This document shows positions 54,333 to 64,000 of a stretch of DNA of 64,000 nt, piece by piece. The notes beneath the pieces were generated by a model, which saw only the letters and a program-made list of their open reading frames with translations, searched no databases and was not told the origin of the DNA. A program made the position numbers and the translations under genes. The DNA is from Bacteroidia bacterium (GTDB taxonomy: Bacteria; Bacteroidota; Bacteroidia; B-17B0; Aurantibacillaceae): NCBI GenBank assembly GCA_026414605.1, contig JAOAIP010000028.1, forward strand, positions 1 to 64,000, read 5' to 3'. Numbering within the stretch: position 1 is the first letter of the stretch; every line of letters starts with the position of its first letter.

Positions 54333-56402
54333 ATGATAAAAAAAATCTTTTCTATTTTGTCAATAACAGTGCTTTTTATCAATGTTGCTGTTTATGCCCA
54401 AAAGAACTATATTAAATCCGCTGATGAAGCATTAAAATATGGTCAATATTTTAATGCTATAGAACTCTATAAACAGGCATACACCAAAGCCAAAAAACCC
54501 GATACAAAAGCAACCATATTATACAAAATGGGATTGGCATACAAAAGCATTAACGATTTAAAGTCGGCGGAAACCTATCTTCAAAAAGCCATTGCTGCAA
54601 AGTATCCTGACCCCGCTGTGCACCTTGCATTAGCAGATGTTTTGAAAGCACAAATGAAATACCCAGAAGCAATGGCTGAATATGAGGCATACAAAAAAGA
54701 AAATCCTTCTGACCCAAGAGGCGAAATGGGTATAAAATCCTGTCAATTAGCCCAAGAATGGAAAGATAATCCAACACGATACAAGATTGAAAATATGTCG
54801 CTCATCAATTCAAAAGAATCGGATTTCTGTCCTCAATATAAAGATGCTAAATACAAAACTTTGGTATTTACTTCTACTCGTGAAGGTTCTCAAGGAAAAA
54901 TTGATATTACGACTGGTCAAAATCATTCTGATTTGTACGAAACAACTCTTGATAAAAATGGTAAATGGAGTACCCCTGTTCCACTTGGCGTTATTGCTTC
55001 GCCTTTCAATGAAGGATGTGCTTGCTTTACTAAAAAAGGCGATTTTATGTTCTTAACTCGTTGTCCCGAAGCCAAAGGAAAAAAATTAGCATGTCAATTA
55101 TACATTGTAAAAAAGCAAGGTAACGCTTGGGGTGAACCTGAAAAGTTACCTTTTAATATAGATAGTATAGCATTTGGACATCCAAGTTTAGCCCCCGATG
55201 GAAAAACTTTGTATTTTGCGGCTAAACTGCCTGATGGAAAAGGAGGAAAAGATATTTGGAAATCTGTTTGGGATCCAAAAGAAAATACTTGGTCAAAACC
55301 TATCAATTTGGGCGATATGGTTAATACTCCAGGAGATGAAGTATATCCTTATATTCATTCAGATGGTAAAACTCTTTACTTTTCTTCGAATTACCATTTA
55401 GGCATGGGAGGACTTGATATTTTCAAAGCAGAAGCAGATGAAAACGGAAATTTTACAAAACCTGTAGAAAATCTTAAATATCCTATCAACTCGGCTGCTG
55501 ATGATTTTGCTATCATTTTTGAAGGAAAAGCCAAAAGAGGGTATTTTACATCTAATAGAGAGGGTGGTAAAGGAAGTGATGATATTTGGTCATTCTACTT
55601 GCCACCATTGGTGTTCAAGTTGAAAGGAACGGTTGTTAGTACAGGAGGTAATACAGGAGTAGGAAAGGGTGAAGGTGTTGCAAATGTAAAAGTGAAATTA
55701 GAAGGAAGCAATGGGGATATTCAAGAAACTACAACAGATAAAAGTGGTAATTATAGTTTTACAGGATTAAAAGAAAACACTTCTTATACTGTAAGTATTG
55801 AAACAGGAAAAAATTCTGTATCAGAACATTACCCAGATGGATATTTAACAAGCAGTGAAAAAGGAGTATTTACTACTGTTGGAGTAAACAATTCTAAAGA
55901 ATTTGTCAAGGATTTTGAAGTAAAACCTGTTGAAAAAGAAATTCGCTTGCCAAGAATTCTCTTTGACTTAGACAAAGCAACATTAAGACCAGAGTCCAAA
56001 GATTCTTTGGAATTCTTGTATAAAATACTTGTAGATAATCCAAGTATTGTAATTGAAATTCAAGCCCATACAGATAGCCGTGGTAGTGATAAAAAGAATG
56101 ATAAACTTTCTCAAGACAGAGCACAATCAGTAGTGGATTATTTAGTTAATGAGAAAAAAATTAATCCTGCACGTTTACAAGCAAAAGGATACGGAAAAAG
56201 AAAATTACTCATTAAAGACGATGTGATAAAAGCCGCTAAAACCAAAGAAGAACAAGAAGCATTACACGAAAAAAACAGAAGAGTAGTGTTTAGAATAATA
56301 AGTTGGGATTTTGTAGATCCAAATGCACCAAAGAAAGAAGCACCTAAGGTAAAACCAAAAATTGAAGGTGAAGAAAATTCAGAAGAAATTCCTGAACAAT
56401 AA
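54333..56402 (+). CDS. PorE-like OmpA-family protein (TPR, propeller, CRD, OmpA)
   Basis: 689 residues from the ATG at 54333 (MIKKIFSILSITVLFINVAV signal peptide). The order is a TPR region (about 25-130), a WD40/PD40-like propeller (about 160-430, repeats such as TLYFAAKLPDGKGGKDIWKS and TLYFSSNYHLGMGGLDIFKA), a carboxypeptidase-regulatory-like domain (about 440-530) and an OmpA C-terminal peptidoglycan-binding domain (about 545-655, ILFDLDKATLRPES, HTDSRGSDKKNDKLSQDRA). This is the architecture of PorE from the T9SS, which ties the secretion complex to peptidoglycan. Several paralogues of this form exist in Bacteroidota, so the exact role is inference. Confidence 0.9.
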   Translation: MIKKIFSILSITVLFINVAVYAQKNYIKSADEALKYGQYFNAIELYKQAYTKAKKPDTKATILYKMGLAYKSINDLKSAETYLQKAIAAKYPDPAVHLALADVLKAQMKYPEAMAEYEAYKKENPSDPRGEMGIKSCQLAQEWKDNPTRYKIENMSLINSKESDFCPQYKDAKYKTLVFTSTREGSQGKIDITTGQNHSDLYETTLDKNGKWSTPVPLGVIASPFNEGCACFTKKGDFMFLTRCPEAKGKKLACQLYIVKKQGNAWGEPEKLPFNIDSIAFGHPSLAPDGKTLYFAAKLPDGKGGKDIWKSVWDPKENTWSKPINLGDMVNTPGDEVYPYIHSDGKTLYFSSNYHLGMGGLDIFKAEADENGNFTKPVENLKYPINSAADDFAIIFEGKAKRGYFTSNREGGKGSDDIWSFYLPPLVFKLKGTVVSTGGNTGVGKGEGVANVKVKLEGSNGDIQETTTDKSGNYSFTGLKENTSYTVSIETGKNSVSEHYPDGYLTSSEKGVFTTVGVNNSKEFVKDFEVKPVEKEIRLPRILFDLDKATLRPESKDSLEFLYKILVDNPSIVIEIQAHTDSRGSDKKNDKLSQDRAQSVVDYLVNEKKINPARLQAKGYGKRKLLIKDDVIKAAKTKEEQEALHEKNRRVVFRIISWDFVDPNAPKKEAPKVKPKIEGEENSEEIPEQ

Positions 56403-56407
56403 ATTTC

Positions 56408-56441
56408 AAAATCCCTCTTCAAAACGAAGAGGGATTTTTTT
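56408..56441. terminator. Terminator of PorE-like gene, shared with the convergent operon
   Basis: AATCCCTCTTC, loop AAAAC, GAAGAGGGATTTTTTT (56426-56441); A run on the left makes it usable on the minus strand, where the HsdR-N gene ends 18 bp away. Confidence 0.88.
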
Positions 56442-56458
56442 GAACCATAGAAATTAGT

Positions 56459-56899
56459 TTAGCATTGTTTGAATGGCTTGATGTCTTTAATCATTACCCA
56501 TTTCTCATCCACCTTTTCAAAAACCCATTGTTCCAACCCATTTGTAATCACTAAATGTCGGGATTGTAAAGAGGTGTTGTAAGTCAAAATTTGATCTATC
56601 ACTTTTTGGTCTAATTTAACTGTTGGGGCTTTAATCTCTGCCAATAATAAAATTTCCTGAAATTTATTAATGACCGCAACATCAAATCGCTTTTTGACAT
56701 TAAACACGTTGATTTCTTTTTCTACAATAATAGTTTCTTTTGGGAAACTTTTTTCGTTCATTAAATAGTGTATAAAGTGCTGGCGAACGAATTCTTCGGG
56801 CGTGAGTATTACCCATTGTTTTCTTATAACATCAAAAACTTCAGTAGAATTATCTTTGTTTTTTCTTGTCTTTATGGGATATATAGGATAGATGAGCAT
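56459..56899 (-). CDS. HsdR-N domain nuclease-like protein (PF13588-type)
   Basis: 146 residues with a PD-(D/E)xK-type core: ETIIVEKEINV (about 55-66), RFDVAVINK with Asp73, and LLLAEIKAP with Glu88/Lys90. It matches the stand-alone type I restriction HsdR N-terminal domain family that is widely present in Bacteroidota, not a full restriction system; no specificity or methylase subunit is nearby. Last gene of the rimK operon, 3 bp after the OstA-like gene. Confidence 0.85.
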   Translation of the reverse strand: MLIYPIYPIKTRKNKDNSTEVFDVIRKQWVILTPEEFVRQHFIHYLMNEKSFPKETIIVEKEINVFNVKKRFDVAVINKFQEILLLAEIKAPTVKLDQKVIDQILTYNTSLQSRHLVITNGLEQWVFEKVDEKWVMIKDIKPFKQC

Positions 56900-56902
56900 A
56901 AA

Positions 56903-58594
56903 TCAAAGAAAAGATTTTTTTATAGGACGCAAATGCGGTTGCCACTTGAATTCAGGTAGTTTTTCTTTTTCCACTTGAATTTTTTTGATAGGATATAAAA
57001 TGCTTTCGGGCTGATCTATAAATACAATTTTTTCTATTTCGTTATTTGCAAAATCAATGCGAATTTTTCCACACTTGGCTTTGTTTAAGCCCACCCATTG
57101 ATGCTTTTCATTTTGTGTAAAATAATACACTTGTGCATTTCCTTCTACCAAGATATTTTTAATGCTATCATTTTGAAAATACATAGTCATTCTTCTTCCA
57201 CCCACTTGATTAAACTTATTATGATAGATAGTATCTGCTTCTTGAATAATGATAACATTGGTGTCTAAAATGATTTTTTCTATAGTGTTATTTTTGAGAA
57301 ATAGACGAGCGTGCTTGCTAATGGCTTGATTTTTATCAAACCAAAAAGTGGGATGTTCAATCAAATCAATTACAGAATCTTTTTGAGAATAAACAACATC
57401 ATTGGCAATTGCCTGAAATTGTTGGTGGTAGAGTTGAGCGTTATGAATGCATTTGGCTATGGCAAAAGAATCTTTTTTTGCATAAAACATAGTATCGGAC
57501 TTTAAGAAAATAGTATCTTTTTGTTCGTGAATTTTTAATAAAATGGGCTGTTGCGTAATCATTGCATTTTCTGATGACATATTATAATTGGCGTAATTGC
57601 CAGTAATAATAATGTTTTCAGCAGGATCTAATAAACGAATGTGATTAAAAGCATAACCGATATTTTTAGTTTCATCAAAAAACAAACTATCTGCATAAAT
57701 TTTTTTATTATCCGAAAAAATCATTGGATTCTTTGAAAAGTAACCTTTTTTATGTTTTGTATCATACCATCCTTTTTCACAATACAAATAATCTTGTTTC
57801 ATTAAAATAATGGTAGGTGCATTAAAGTGAGCAATGTCTGTAGTTGTGTAATAAAACAAAGTATCTGTTTTAATAGTATAATCAGGATTAGTGAGAATAA
57901 CATTGCTCTTGAAAGAAAGTGTTTTGCTATCTGAATAATAAAAACCTTTATCGCTGGTGAGTGTATGTTCTTGGCGAGTAATAGTGGCTTTGTTGGGATA
58001 ATAGGCAATATGACTTTTGGTATTGTATTCTAATTTTTCTGTTTGCAAACGGATTTGTGGATCTGTGCAAATCACATTTTTTTCTAATGAAGCAATTCTG
58101 TTAGTAGCATCGTAAAATAAATAATTTGCAGAAATATTTAAACTATCGGACACAATGCGAATATTTCCATAAGCATTCAAAGATTGGTTGGGATATAAAT
58201 AAGCACTGTCGCAATAAAAGTAAGTGTTTTCGTGCTTACATACTACATTTCCAAGCAATCTATTTGCATCTATTTTTTTATTGTATTTCAAAGCATCAGC
58301 GTGAAGAATTTCAATCTTTTGGATATTTGGTTGAGCAATTATCAAGGAGAAAGGTGCTATAAAAAAAATACATAACTTAAATCGTATTTTACTTGATGTA
58401 AAGAAACTTATTTTTGGTAAATAAAAATAAATATCTCTACTATTTGAACAAAATGACTTTAAGAGAATGTAATTACAACAAAGCAATAGATGGGTGATAA
58501 TATTGTTTTTAGTGTGAGTATTTTTAATGATAAAATTTTTTTGTAATTGAAATTGAAAGAATAAACTAATAATGAATTGGATAAACTTTGTCAT
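56903..58594 (-). CDS. OstA/LptA-like periplasmic protein
   Basis: 563 residues as an open frame from the ATG at 58594. The region from about residue 90 on is a chain of OstA-type beta strands (HADALKYNKKIDANRLLGNV, HENTYFYCDSAYLYPNQSLN, AYGNIRIVSDSLNISANYLFY), as in LptA/LptD-associated OstA_2 proteins that carry lipopolysaccharide across the periplasm. A signal-peptide-like stretch ends at FSLIIAQ (about residue 87), so the first about 60 residues may not be real; no ATG lies nearer. Third gene of a tight operon after dut (10 bp). Confidence 0.85.
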   Translation of the reverse strand: MTKFIQFIISLFFQFQLQKNFIIKNTHTKNNIITHLLLCCNYILLKSFCSNSRDIYFYLPKISFFTSSKIRFKLCIFFIAPFSLIIAQPNIQKIEILHADALKYNKKIDANRLLGNVVCKHENTYFYCDSAYLYPNQSLNAYGNIRIVSDSLNISANYLFYDATNRIASLEKNVICTDPQIRLQTEKLEYNTKSHIAYYPNKATITRQEHTLTSDKGFYYSDSKTLSFKSNVILTNPDYTIKTDTLFYYTTTDIAHFNAPTIILMKQDYLYCEKGWYDTKHKKGYFSKNPMIFSDNKKIYADSLFFDETKNIGYAFNHIRLLDPAENIIITGNYANYNMSSENAMITQQPILLKIHEQKDTIFLKSDTMFYAKKDSFAIAKCIHNAQLYHQQFQAIANDVVYSQKDSVIDLIEHPTFWFDKNQAISKHARLFLKNNTIEKIILDTNVIIIQEADTIYHNKFNQVGGRRMTMYFQNDSIKNILVEGNAQVYYFTQNEKHQWVGLNKAKCGKIRIDFANNEIEKIVFIDQPESILYPIKKIQVEKEKLPEFKWQPHLRPIKKSFL

Positions 58595-58604
58595 TGGATG
58601 GAAA

Positions 58605-59048
58605 TTATTTTACAGTCAATCCTGTAGAACCAAAGCCACCATCGCCACGAGAAGTGTTATCAAGTTCTTCTACCAATTGCCATTGAACGGTAGCATAAGA
58701 TGTAATGATCATTTGTGCAATGCGTTCGCCGTCATTAATTGTAAAATCTGTATTAGAAAGATTGATAAGTAAAACTTTTATTTCACCTCTATAATCTGCA
58801 TCAATAGTGCCAGGCGAATTCAAGACAGTTATTCCGTGTTTGAATGCCAGTCCGCTACGGGGGCGGATTTGTGCTTCATATCCCGCAGGCAAAGCAATAA
58901 ACAATCCTGTTGGTATGAGTGATCTTTCCAGTGGCTTTAAGGTGATGGGTTGGTCTAAATTGGCAATTAAATCCATACCTGCAGATAAATCCGTTTGATA
59001 TTTAGGTAATGGATGTTTGCTTTTATTGATGATTTTGACTTGTATCAT
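58605..59048 (-). CDS. dut: dUTP diphosphatase
   Basis: 147 residues, a trimeric dUTPase. Motifs 1-5 are visible: [43 protein letters not shown] and [10 protein letters not shown]. It converts dUTP to dUMP and prevents uracil entry into DNA while feeding dTMP synthesis. It lies 9 bp after cysQ and 10 bp before the OstA-like gene. Confidence 0.98.
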   Translation of the reverse strand: MIQVKIINKSKHPLPKYQTDLSAGMDLIANLDQPITLKPLERSLIPTGLFIALPAGYEAQIRPRSGLAFKHGITVLNSPGTIDADYRGEIKVLLINLSNTDFTINDGERIAQMIITSYATVQWQLVEELDNTSRGDGGFGSTGLTVK

Positions 59049-59057
59049 AGTAGTTAT

Positions 59058-59873
59058 TTAATATACTGCGTAGGCAATAAAATCAGGGTTTTCAAAGTTC
59101 TTTTTATGGTATTGAAGTGGTTGTAATGTCTTAAATTCAAGTAGATTGCCGCCTGCTTCTTTTAATATAGCATGAGCCGCAGCGGTATCCCATTCCATTG
59201 TTCTGCCAAATCTTGGATATTCGTGGGCTTTTCCTTCTGCTAATAAGCACATTTTAATGCTACTGCCCATACGAATGTATTCTATTATACCGTGATCTTT
59301 TCTTTTATCATCAATGTATTTAATGGTCTTGTCATCTAAATGAGAACGACTTGTTATGATAGTATATACATTAGGTAAATTGTAAATTGGTAATTTATCA
59401 GAAAGTTCTAATATCTCTTCCAAAGAATATTCGGGATGAAAAATAAGTTTTTGCACATCGGTGTCTGAAATTTTATAGGAACCAAAATGTTTCATCCCAA
59501 AATAAAGAAGTGAAATGGCAGGAGCATAAACAACACCTAATATCGGTTCTCTATTTTCAATAAGAGCGATATTAATGGTGAATTCACCATTTTTTTTAAT
59601 GAATTCTCTTGTGCCGTCCAATGGGTCAATGATAAAATAAGTATCTATAGATTGCATTTCTTCATCGCTGATATTTTTTTCTTCTTCGCTAATTATAGGA
59701 AGTTCAAAGGAACTTAATTTTTCAATAATATGTCGGCTGGATAATTTATCAGCAATGGTAACAGGTGTATTATCGGCTTTTGTAGATACTTCAAAATTGG
59801 TATGATAAACAGTGTTGATAATTTGTCCTGCTTCAATGGCTGTTTTAATACTATGTAATAAAACATCTCTCAT
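59058..59873 (-). CDS. cysQ: 3'(2'),5'-bisphosphate nucleotidase CysQ
   Basis: 271 residues of the inositol monophosphatase-like fold. Metal and substrate motifs: PIISEEEKN, IDPLDGTREFIKKNGEFTIN and WDTAAAHAILKEAGG. It hydrolyses PAP, the by-product of sulfate assimilation and sulfotransfer, to AMP. Sits 6 bp after rimK. Confidence 0.95.
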   Translation of the reverse strand: MRDVLLHSIKTAIEAGQIINTVYHTNFEVSTKADNTPVTIADKLSSRHIIEKLSSFELPIISEEEKNISDEEMQSIDTYFIIDPLDGTREFIKKNGEFTINIALIENREPILGVVYAPAISLLYFGMKHFGSYKISDTDVQKLIFHPEYSLEEILELSDKLPIYNLPNVYTIITSRSHLDDKTIKYIDDKRKDHGIIEYIRMGSSIKMCLLAEGKAHEYPRFGRTMEWDTAAAHAILKEAGGNLLEFKTLQPLQYHKKNFENPDFIAYAVY

Positions 59874-59879
59874 AACTAC

Positions 59880-60776
59880 TTATTCTCCGGGTTTATTAAA
59901 TTCATTTCGTTCAACATATTCTATGATTTTTCCTGCAATATCTATTTTTGTTGCAGTTTCTATACCTTCCAGTCCGGGGGAAGAATTAACTTCTATAACC
60001 AATGGTCCTCTTTTACTTCTAAGAATATCTACGCCTGCGATGCCTAATCCTAATTTTTTAGCGGCTTTGATGGCTGTTTCTCTTTCTTCTTTGGTGAGTG
60101 TTACTAAAGAAGCCGTTCCACCTCTGTGAAGATTGCTTCTAAATTCACCTTCTTTGGCTTGTCGCATCATTGCACCTACTACTTGTCCATCTACTACAAA
60201 TGCCCGAATATCTGCCCCGTTTGATTCGGCAATGTATTCTTGCACTAATATCTGTGCATCTAATTTCAAAAATGCTTCAATAACAGATTTTACGGCTTTT
60301 TTGTTTTCTGCTAAAATCACACCTATACCTTGTGTCCCTTCTAATAATTTAATAACACAAGGAGCACCACCAACCGCATCAATGAGCAAGTCAATATCTA
60401 CTTCTTTTGGTGAATAAGCAAATGCCGTTTTAGGAATACCAATGCCCGCTCTTGAAAGAATTTGTAAACTTCTCAATTTATCTCTTGAACGAACCAATGC
60501 TTGTGATTCTACAGCCGTAAATACTTTCATCATTTCAAATTGTCTAACCACCGCAGTGCCGTAAAACGTAGCCGATGCACCAATTCTTGGAATAACCGCA
60601 TCTACATTAGTTAGTTCTTTCCCATTGTAATAAATATGGGGACGCCCTTGTTCTGTTATTAATACACATTTCATATGATCAATCACTTGAACAGAATGCC
60701 CTCTTTGTTCTGCGGCTTCTACTAAACGTTTGGTAGAATAAAGATTTTTATTTCTTGATAGAATAACGATATTCAT
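59880..60776 (-). CDS. rimK: RimK-type ATP-grasp ligase
   Basis: 298 residues from the ATG at 60776 ([20 protein letters not shown]); the open frame to 60827 adds only an unlikely hydrophobic extension. The ATP-grasp core includes [58 protein letters not shown] and [20 protein letters not shown]. RimK adds glutamates to ribosomal protein S6 C-terminus, or makes related peptide bonds. A RimB-like protease at 13545 could reverse this. First gene of the five-gene minus-strand operon with cysQ, dut, the OstA-like gene and the HsdR-N gene. Confidence 0.95.
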   Translation of the reverse strand: MNIVILSRNKNLYSTKRLVEAAEQRGHSVQVIDHMKCVLITEQGRPHIYYNGKELTNVDAVIPRIGASATFYGTAVVRQFEMMKVFTAVESQALVRSRDKLRSLQILSRAGIGIPKTAFAYSPKEVDIDLLIDAVGGAPCVIKLLEGTQGIGVILAENKKAVKSVIEAFLKLDAQILVQEYIAESNGADIRAFVVDGQVVGAMMRQAKEGEFRSNLHRGGTASLVTLTKEERETAIKAAKKLGLGIAGVDILRSKRGPLVIEVNSSPGLEGIETATKIDIAGKIIEYVERNEFNKPGE

Positions 60777-60958
60777 ATATGCGAAAATAATCCCCATAAA
60801 GTTAAAGAATAAAACAATGATGAACAAAATGTTTTAAAAGTTAGAAACTCATTACTAACGGATAATTATTAACGAAAAGACATTAATAAATAGTTGATTA
60901 TTTGTGTTTTTGTAAAAAATTAAGAGATGTTTATACGGATGTGTTTTGACTATAAAAG

Positions 60959-60966
60959 TAAATTTG
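60959..60966 (+). promoter_or_regulatory. -7 promoter box of DUF5522 gene
   Basis: TAAATTTG, 15 bp before the ATG at 60982. It lies within the longer open frame and supports the shorter start. Confidence 0.6.
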
Positions 60967-60981
60967 CGTAAATTTACCACA

Positions 60982-61194
60982 ATGAATAAGCCCCAGTTAC
61001 AACCAGAGGATTACTACATTTCTGAAGAAGGTTATATTGTATTTACAGAAACCTATCACTTAAAAAGAGGATATTGTTGTAAAAGTGGCTGTAAGCATTG
61101 TCCTTATGGCTATGATAAAAAAACAGATAGTTTTAAGAAAAAGATATCTTCTTCATCAATAGATAAGAAAGACGATTTAAATAATAAATTATGA
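60982..61194 (+). CDS. DUF5522 small cysteine protein
   Basis: 70 residues from the ATG at 60982. The centre reads FTETYHLKRGYCCKSGCKHCPYGY, with four Cys in the CCKSGCKHCPYG pattern typical of DUF5522, probably a small zinc or iron-sulfur site. Function unknown. Its stop overlaps the start of the next gene (ATGA at 61191-61194), so the two are translationally coupled. Confidence 0.82.
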   Translation: MNKPQLQPEDYYISEEGYIVFTETYHLKRGYCCKSGCKHCPYGYDKKTDSFKKKISSSSIDKKDDLNNKL

Positions 61195-62447
61195 AATTAA
61201 TTCTTTTTGATTTGCCTGTGAGTTGGGCAAATTTATTGCCATTAACTTTCACTCGTCCTATTCCACAAATTCGTATGGGGATATTTACACTCATTGAAAG
61301 ATGGCAAAAATTATTTCCTGAACACAATATTAGTACCTTGTCTGCTACCTATCTCAATGATGATACTGTATTAGATCTTGAAGATGAAATGATTTACATT
61401 AATAGTTCTTTAATTCCTGATAAAAATATACTTTCAAAAATTCAACAATTAGAACTTCATAAGGGTATTCAAAAAGATGGTGTGCTTTTAGCATACAGAG
61501 GTTATATTAAATATCAAGAACAAAGTATCTCTTTTCCATTTGGAGAAGTAAAATTTTTCATTCATGCGAATAATTTGCATTATCAAAAAGCATTGCTTCA
61601 GTCAGATCAAATTACTGATGTTCTTTGTTTAGAATATCCTTATCAAATTTTTCTATGGAATGAAAAATTAATTAATTTTGATTTTGAAAATTTCATCAAT
61701 GGCTTGCCACAAGGCATATTGAGTTCTACAAATAAACTTATAGGACCAGAAAAAAACTTATACATAGCACCAAGTGCAAAAGTAGAAGGAAGTATTATTA
61801 ATACTCAAACAGGTTATGTTTTTATTGGCGATAATGCTGAAATAATGGAAGGTTCTTTAATTCGTGGTCCTTTTGTTTTAAATAATTCTGCTGTATTAAA
61901 GATGGGAAGTAAAATTTATGGGGCTACTACTATTGGACCATATTGCAAAGTAGGAGGCGAAGTTAATAACTCTGTATTTTTTTCTTATTCAAATAAAGCC
62001 CATGATGGTTTTGTCGGAAACGCTGTCATTGGTGAATGGTGTAATTTAGGAGCAGATACTAATAATAGCAATTTGAAAAATAATTATGGCGAAGTAAAAA
62101 TGTATAATTATTTGGAAGATACAATGAAGGGAACAGGATTGCAATTTTGTGGTTTGATTATGGGCGATCATTCTAAATCAGGTATCAATACGATGTTTAA
62201 TACAGGAACAGTAGTAGGTGTGGGTGCAAATGTATTTGGTGCAGGATTCCCATCTAAACACATACCGTCTTTTGCATGGGGAGGTGCAAATGGTTGGGAA
62301 GAACAAGATTTGGAAAAATTATTTTATACAGCAAATGAAATGTATAAAAGAAGAAATCAAACACTCAGCGAAAAAGAAAAAAATATCTTATATCAAGTCA
62401 AAGCATTAACAGAGTATCACAGAAAAAAGAGTATTAAAATTAAATGA
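61191..62447 (+). CDS. GlmU-like sugar nucleotidyltransferase family protein
   Basis: 418 residues. The N-terminal part (LFDLPVSWANLLPLTFTRPI) lacks the standard GxGTRM nucleotidyltransferase loop. The C-terminal half is a left-handed hexapeptide beta-helix (KVEGSIINTQTGYVFIGDNA, MEGSLIRGPFVLNNSAVLKM, TIGPYCKVGGEVNNSVFF). This is the Bacteroidota GlmU-like family, with a degenerate transferase half; activity on UDP-sugars is plausible but not certain. The stretch GEWCNLGADTNNSNLKNNYG is strongly conserved in this family. Confidence 0.85.
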   Translation: MKLILFDLPVSWANLLPLTFTRPIPQIRMGIFTLIERWQKLFPEHNISTLSATYLNDDTVLDLEDEMIYINSSLIPDKNILSKIQQLELHKGIQKDGVLLAYRGYIKYQEQSISFPFGEVKFFIHANNLHYQKALLQSDQITDVLCLEYPYQIFLWNEKLINFDFENFINGLPQGILSSTNKLIGPEKNLYIAPSAKVEGSIINTQTGYVFIGDNAEIMEGSLIRGPFVLNNSAVLKMGSKIYGATTIGPYCKVGGEVNNSVFFSYSNKAHDGFVGNAVIGEWCNLGADTNNSNLKNNYGEVKMYNYLEDTMKGTGLQFCGLIMGDHSKSGINTMFNTGTVVGVGANVFGAGFPSKHIPSFAWGGANGWEEQDLEKLFYTANEMYKRRNQTLSEKEKNILYQVKALTEYHRKKSIKIK

Positions 62448-62452
62448 GTCAA

Positions 62453-64000
62453 TGATGATGAAGAAAGCAAAATATTTTCAGATAGTATTTTTGTTATTCG
62501 TGCTTGTAAGTAGTGCTCAAACCGATGAGGACGTAGTGCGATATACCAATCTTGGTATCGGTGGAACATCTCGTTTTATTGGATTGTCGGGGGCAATGGG
62601 GGCATTGGGCGGTGATATGAGTTGTGCATCTTACAATCCTGCAGGAATAGGTATTTCTCTTAAAAGCGATTTGAATTTTTCTTTTGGAATGCATTTTGCC
62701 AATACCATTACTGATTTTAATTCATCTACTCAAAAAAAATTAAGTCCTGCTTTGAATTTTAATTTTCTTGGTCTTGGGGGCACAAGCATTGATAAAAAGA
62801 ATCCAGAGAATCGCTATTATTTTATGATAGGATATAGCCAACTTCAAAATTATAATCAATCAATAGTCATTAAAGGTCGTCCTACTCGTGGAAAATCAAT
62901 GACACTGGATATGTTGGATTACGCCAAAGGAAAAGCACCTAAAAACTTGGATGGTTTATATGAAGGGGCTGCGTATTATGTTTATTTACTGGATTTATTA
63001 GACACATTGAATTATAACACTTATTACTCATACATTGATACTTCTAAATCATTTTTACAACAAAAAAAAATTAATACTTCTGGTCGTGTCAATGAATTGA
63101 CTTTTTCTTATGCATATACATTTGATGAAACCGTTTATTTGGGTGCAACACTTGGTATTCCTTTCTTGAAGTTTTCTTATCAATCAGATTATGCTGAAAT
63201 AGATGACAAAAACGAAATGTATATTGTAAAGAATCCAAACAATACCTATTCATCATCGTATAGTTATCCTGTGAAGTATTACAATGGTTTGGGTGGAATA
63301 AAAGATTTTCATTATCAAACAACATATACTACTACGGCTACAGGAATTAATATAAAATTAGGTTCAATATGGCGTGTTAATGATTATTTCAGAGTGGGCT
63401 TGTATTATCATTCCCCTACTTGGTTCAAAGCAAAAGATATTTATTATTATAGGTTTGAAACAAATTGGGATGAAGGACAAAATATCAATGTTACTGTTCC
63501 TGATGGAGGAGGATTGTATAATTATAGTATCAGAACGCCTTCAAAATTGGGCATTGCAATATCAAGTATTGTCCAAAATAAAATGTCTATTAATGCAGAT
63601 TATGAATTAGTAGATTATAGAAAAGGATTGTTAAGTAGTAGTGATGTGGGAGTGTTTGATAATGCTAACAAAGCATTAAAAGAAAAATATGCAATGACAG
63701 GAAATTTAAGATGCGGTATAGAACTCAATACAAAGCCCGTTATTTTCCGCATGGGATGGGCATCTTACGGAAGTCCTTTTGGCAATCAAATAGCAGGAAA
63801 TTATGTACGCAATTCTTTTTCTTTTGGCTTTGGATTTAAAACAACTTATTTTTATTACGATTTTGCTTTTGTCAAATCATTTATTGGAAAGCAAGAATAC
63901 TATATGTACAATCCTAAATACTGCGATGTAGCAAACATACGGTTGAATTTGACACAAGTAATTTTTACGATTGGTTTAATTGGTACGCGTTACGATGATG
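62453..64000 (+). CDS. OmpP1/FadL/TodX-type outer-membrane transporter, 3' end outside window
   Basis: The frame starts at ATG 62453 (three ATGs in a row; 62459 is equally possible), with a signal peptide ending SSAQTDEDVV and the FadL-type start YTNLGIGGTSRFIGLSGAMG, then ALGGDMSCASYNPAGIGISL. Strands of a beta-barrel follow (FMIGYSQLQNYNQSIVI, SFSFGFGFKTTYFYYDFAF). It is open to the last base, so the C-terminus is beyond the window. FadL-type proteins take up hydrophobic compounds such as fatty acids. It follows the GlmU-like gene by only 5 bp. Confidence 0.85.

Noticed and set aside
56459-56899. Restriction-modification system
   Set aside because: Only an HsdR-N-type domain is present. 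No methylase or specificity gene in the window, and it is the last member of a housekeeping operon.

Overview
The window is an AT-rich stretch of chromosome from a Bacteroidota bacterium, probably an aerobic, environmental, non-Bacteroidales member. The evidence is an LpxC-FabZ fusion, the rpmB-rpmG-DUF4295-ftsY block, type IX secretion (T9SS) sorting domains of types A and B, PorP/SprF and SprB-type proteins, an archaeal/eukaryotic-type ProRS, an alternative-complex-style aerobic oxidase cluster, and many genes preceded by the Bacteroidota -7 box TAnnTTTG with no Shine-Dalgarno sequence. No phage, IS transposase, CRISPR array or rRNA operon was found. There is one tRNA gene, tRNA-Leu(GAG).

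Layout. 1-8065 (mostly minus strand) holds two envelope metal/TonB modules: HYC_CC_PP-like protein, HMA protein and TonB receptor; then a His-containing small protein with a second TonB receptor; then CorA. 8066-8993 is a dense composite repeat region. 8994-16751 (mainly plus) is housekeeping: recA, a rhomboid protease, rpmB, rpmG, a DUF4295 gene, ftsY, an OmpH/Skp-like gene, a RimB-like protease (minus) and clpB. 16828-17938 is a small two-gene cassette (TRL-like lipoprotein and convergent XRE regulator) between near-perfect 49-bp direct repeats. 18120-23030 (minus) is a TonB receptor, receiverless winged-helix and secreted beta-helix T9SS client operon. 23317-34232 (plus) carries a secreted M1 peptidase, a LEA-type lipoprotein, lpxC/fabZ, lpxA, an orphan ABC ATPase, proS and a very large DUF2723 membrane protein.

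34233-36345 contains two more composite repeats around a porP/sprF gene. That gene lies downstream of a 2832-residue SprB-like adhesin (36346-44844) with about 30 SprB repeats and a type B sorting domain; the two form an SprB/SprF export pair. 44902-48285 is a saccharopine dehydrogenase/PaaZ-like aldehyde dehydrogenase operon. 48601-51407 is a TPR lipoprotein, a FecE-like ATPase, a SET-domain protein and an acidic unknown protein. 51536-54264 is heme O synthase plus oxidase subunits III, III-like and IV, followed by a PorE-like OmpA protein. 56459-60776 (minus) is a tight operon: rimK, cysQ, dut, an OstA-like gene and an HsdR-N domain protein. 60982-64000 has a DUF5522 gene, a GlmU-like nucleotidyltransferase and a FadL-type porin cut by the window end.

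The genes converge on the outer envelope: lipid A synthesis (lpxC/fabZ, lpxA, OstA-like), T9SS machinery (PorP/SprF, PorE-like) and T9SS cargo (M1 peptidase, beta-helix protein, SprB-like adhesin), and TonB uptake. The most unusual items are the direct-repeat cassette with a slippage-prone regulator, the receiverless response-regulator output domain inside a TonB operon, the three-protein dicysteine metal module, and the modular composite repeat present in three copies.
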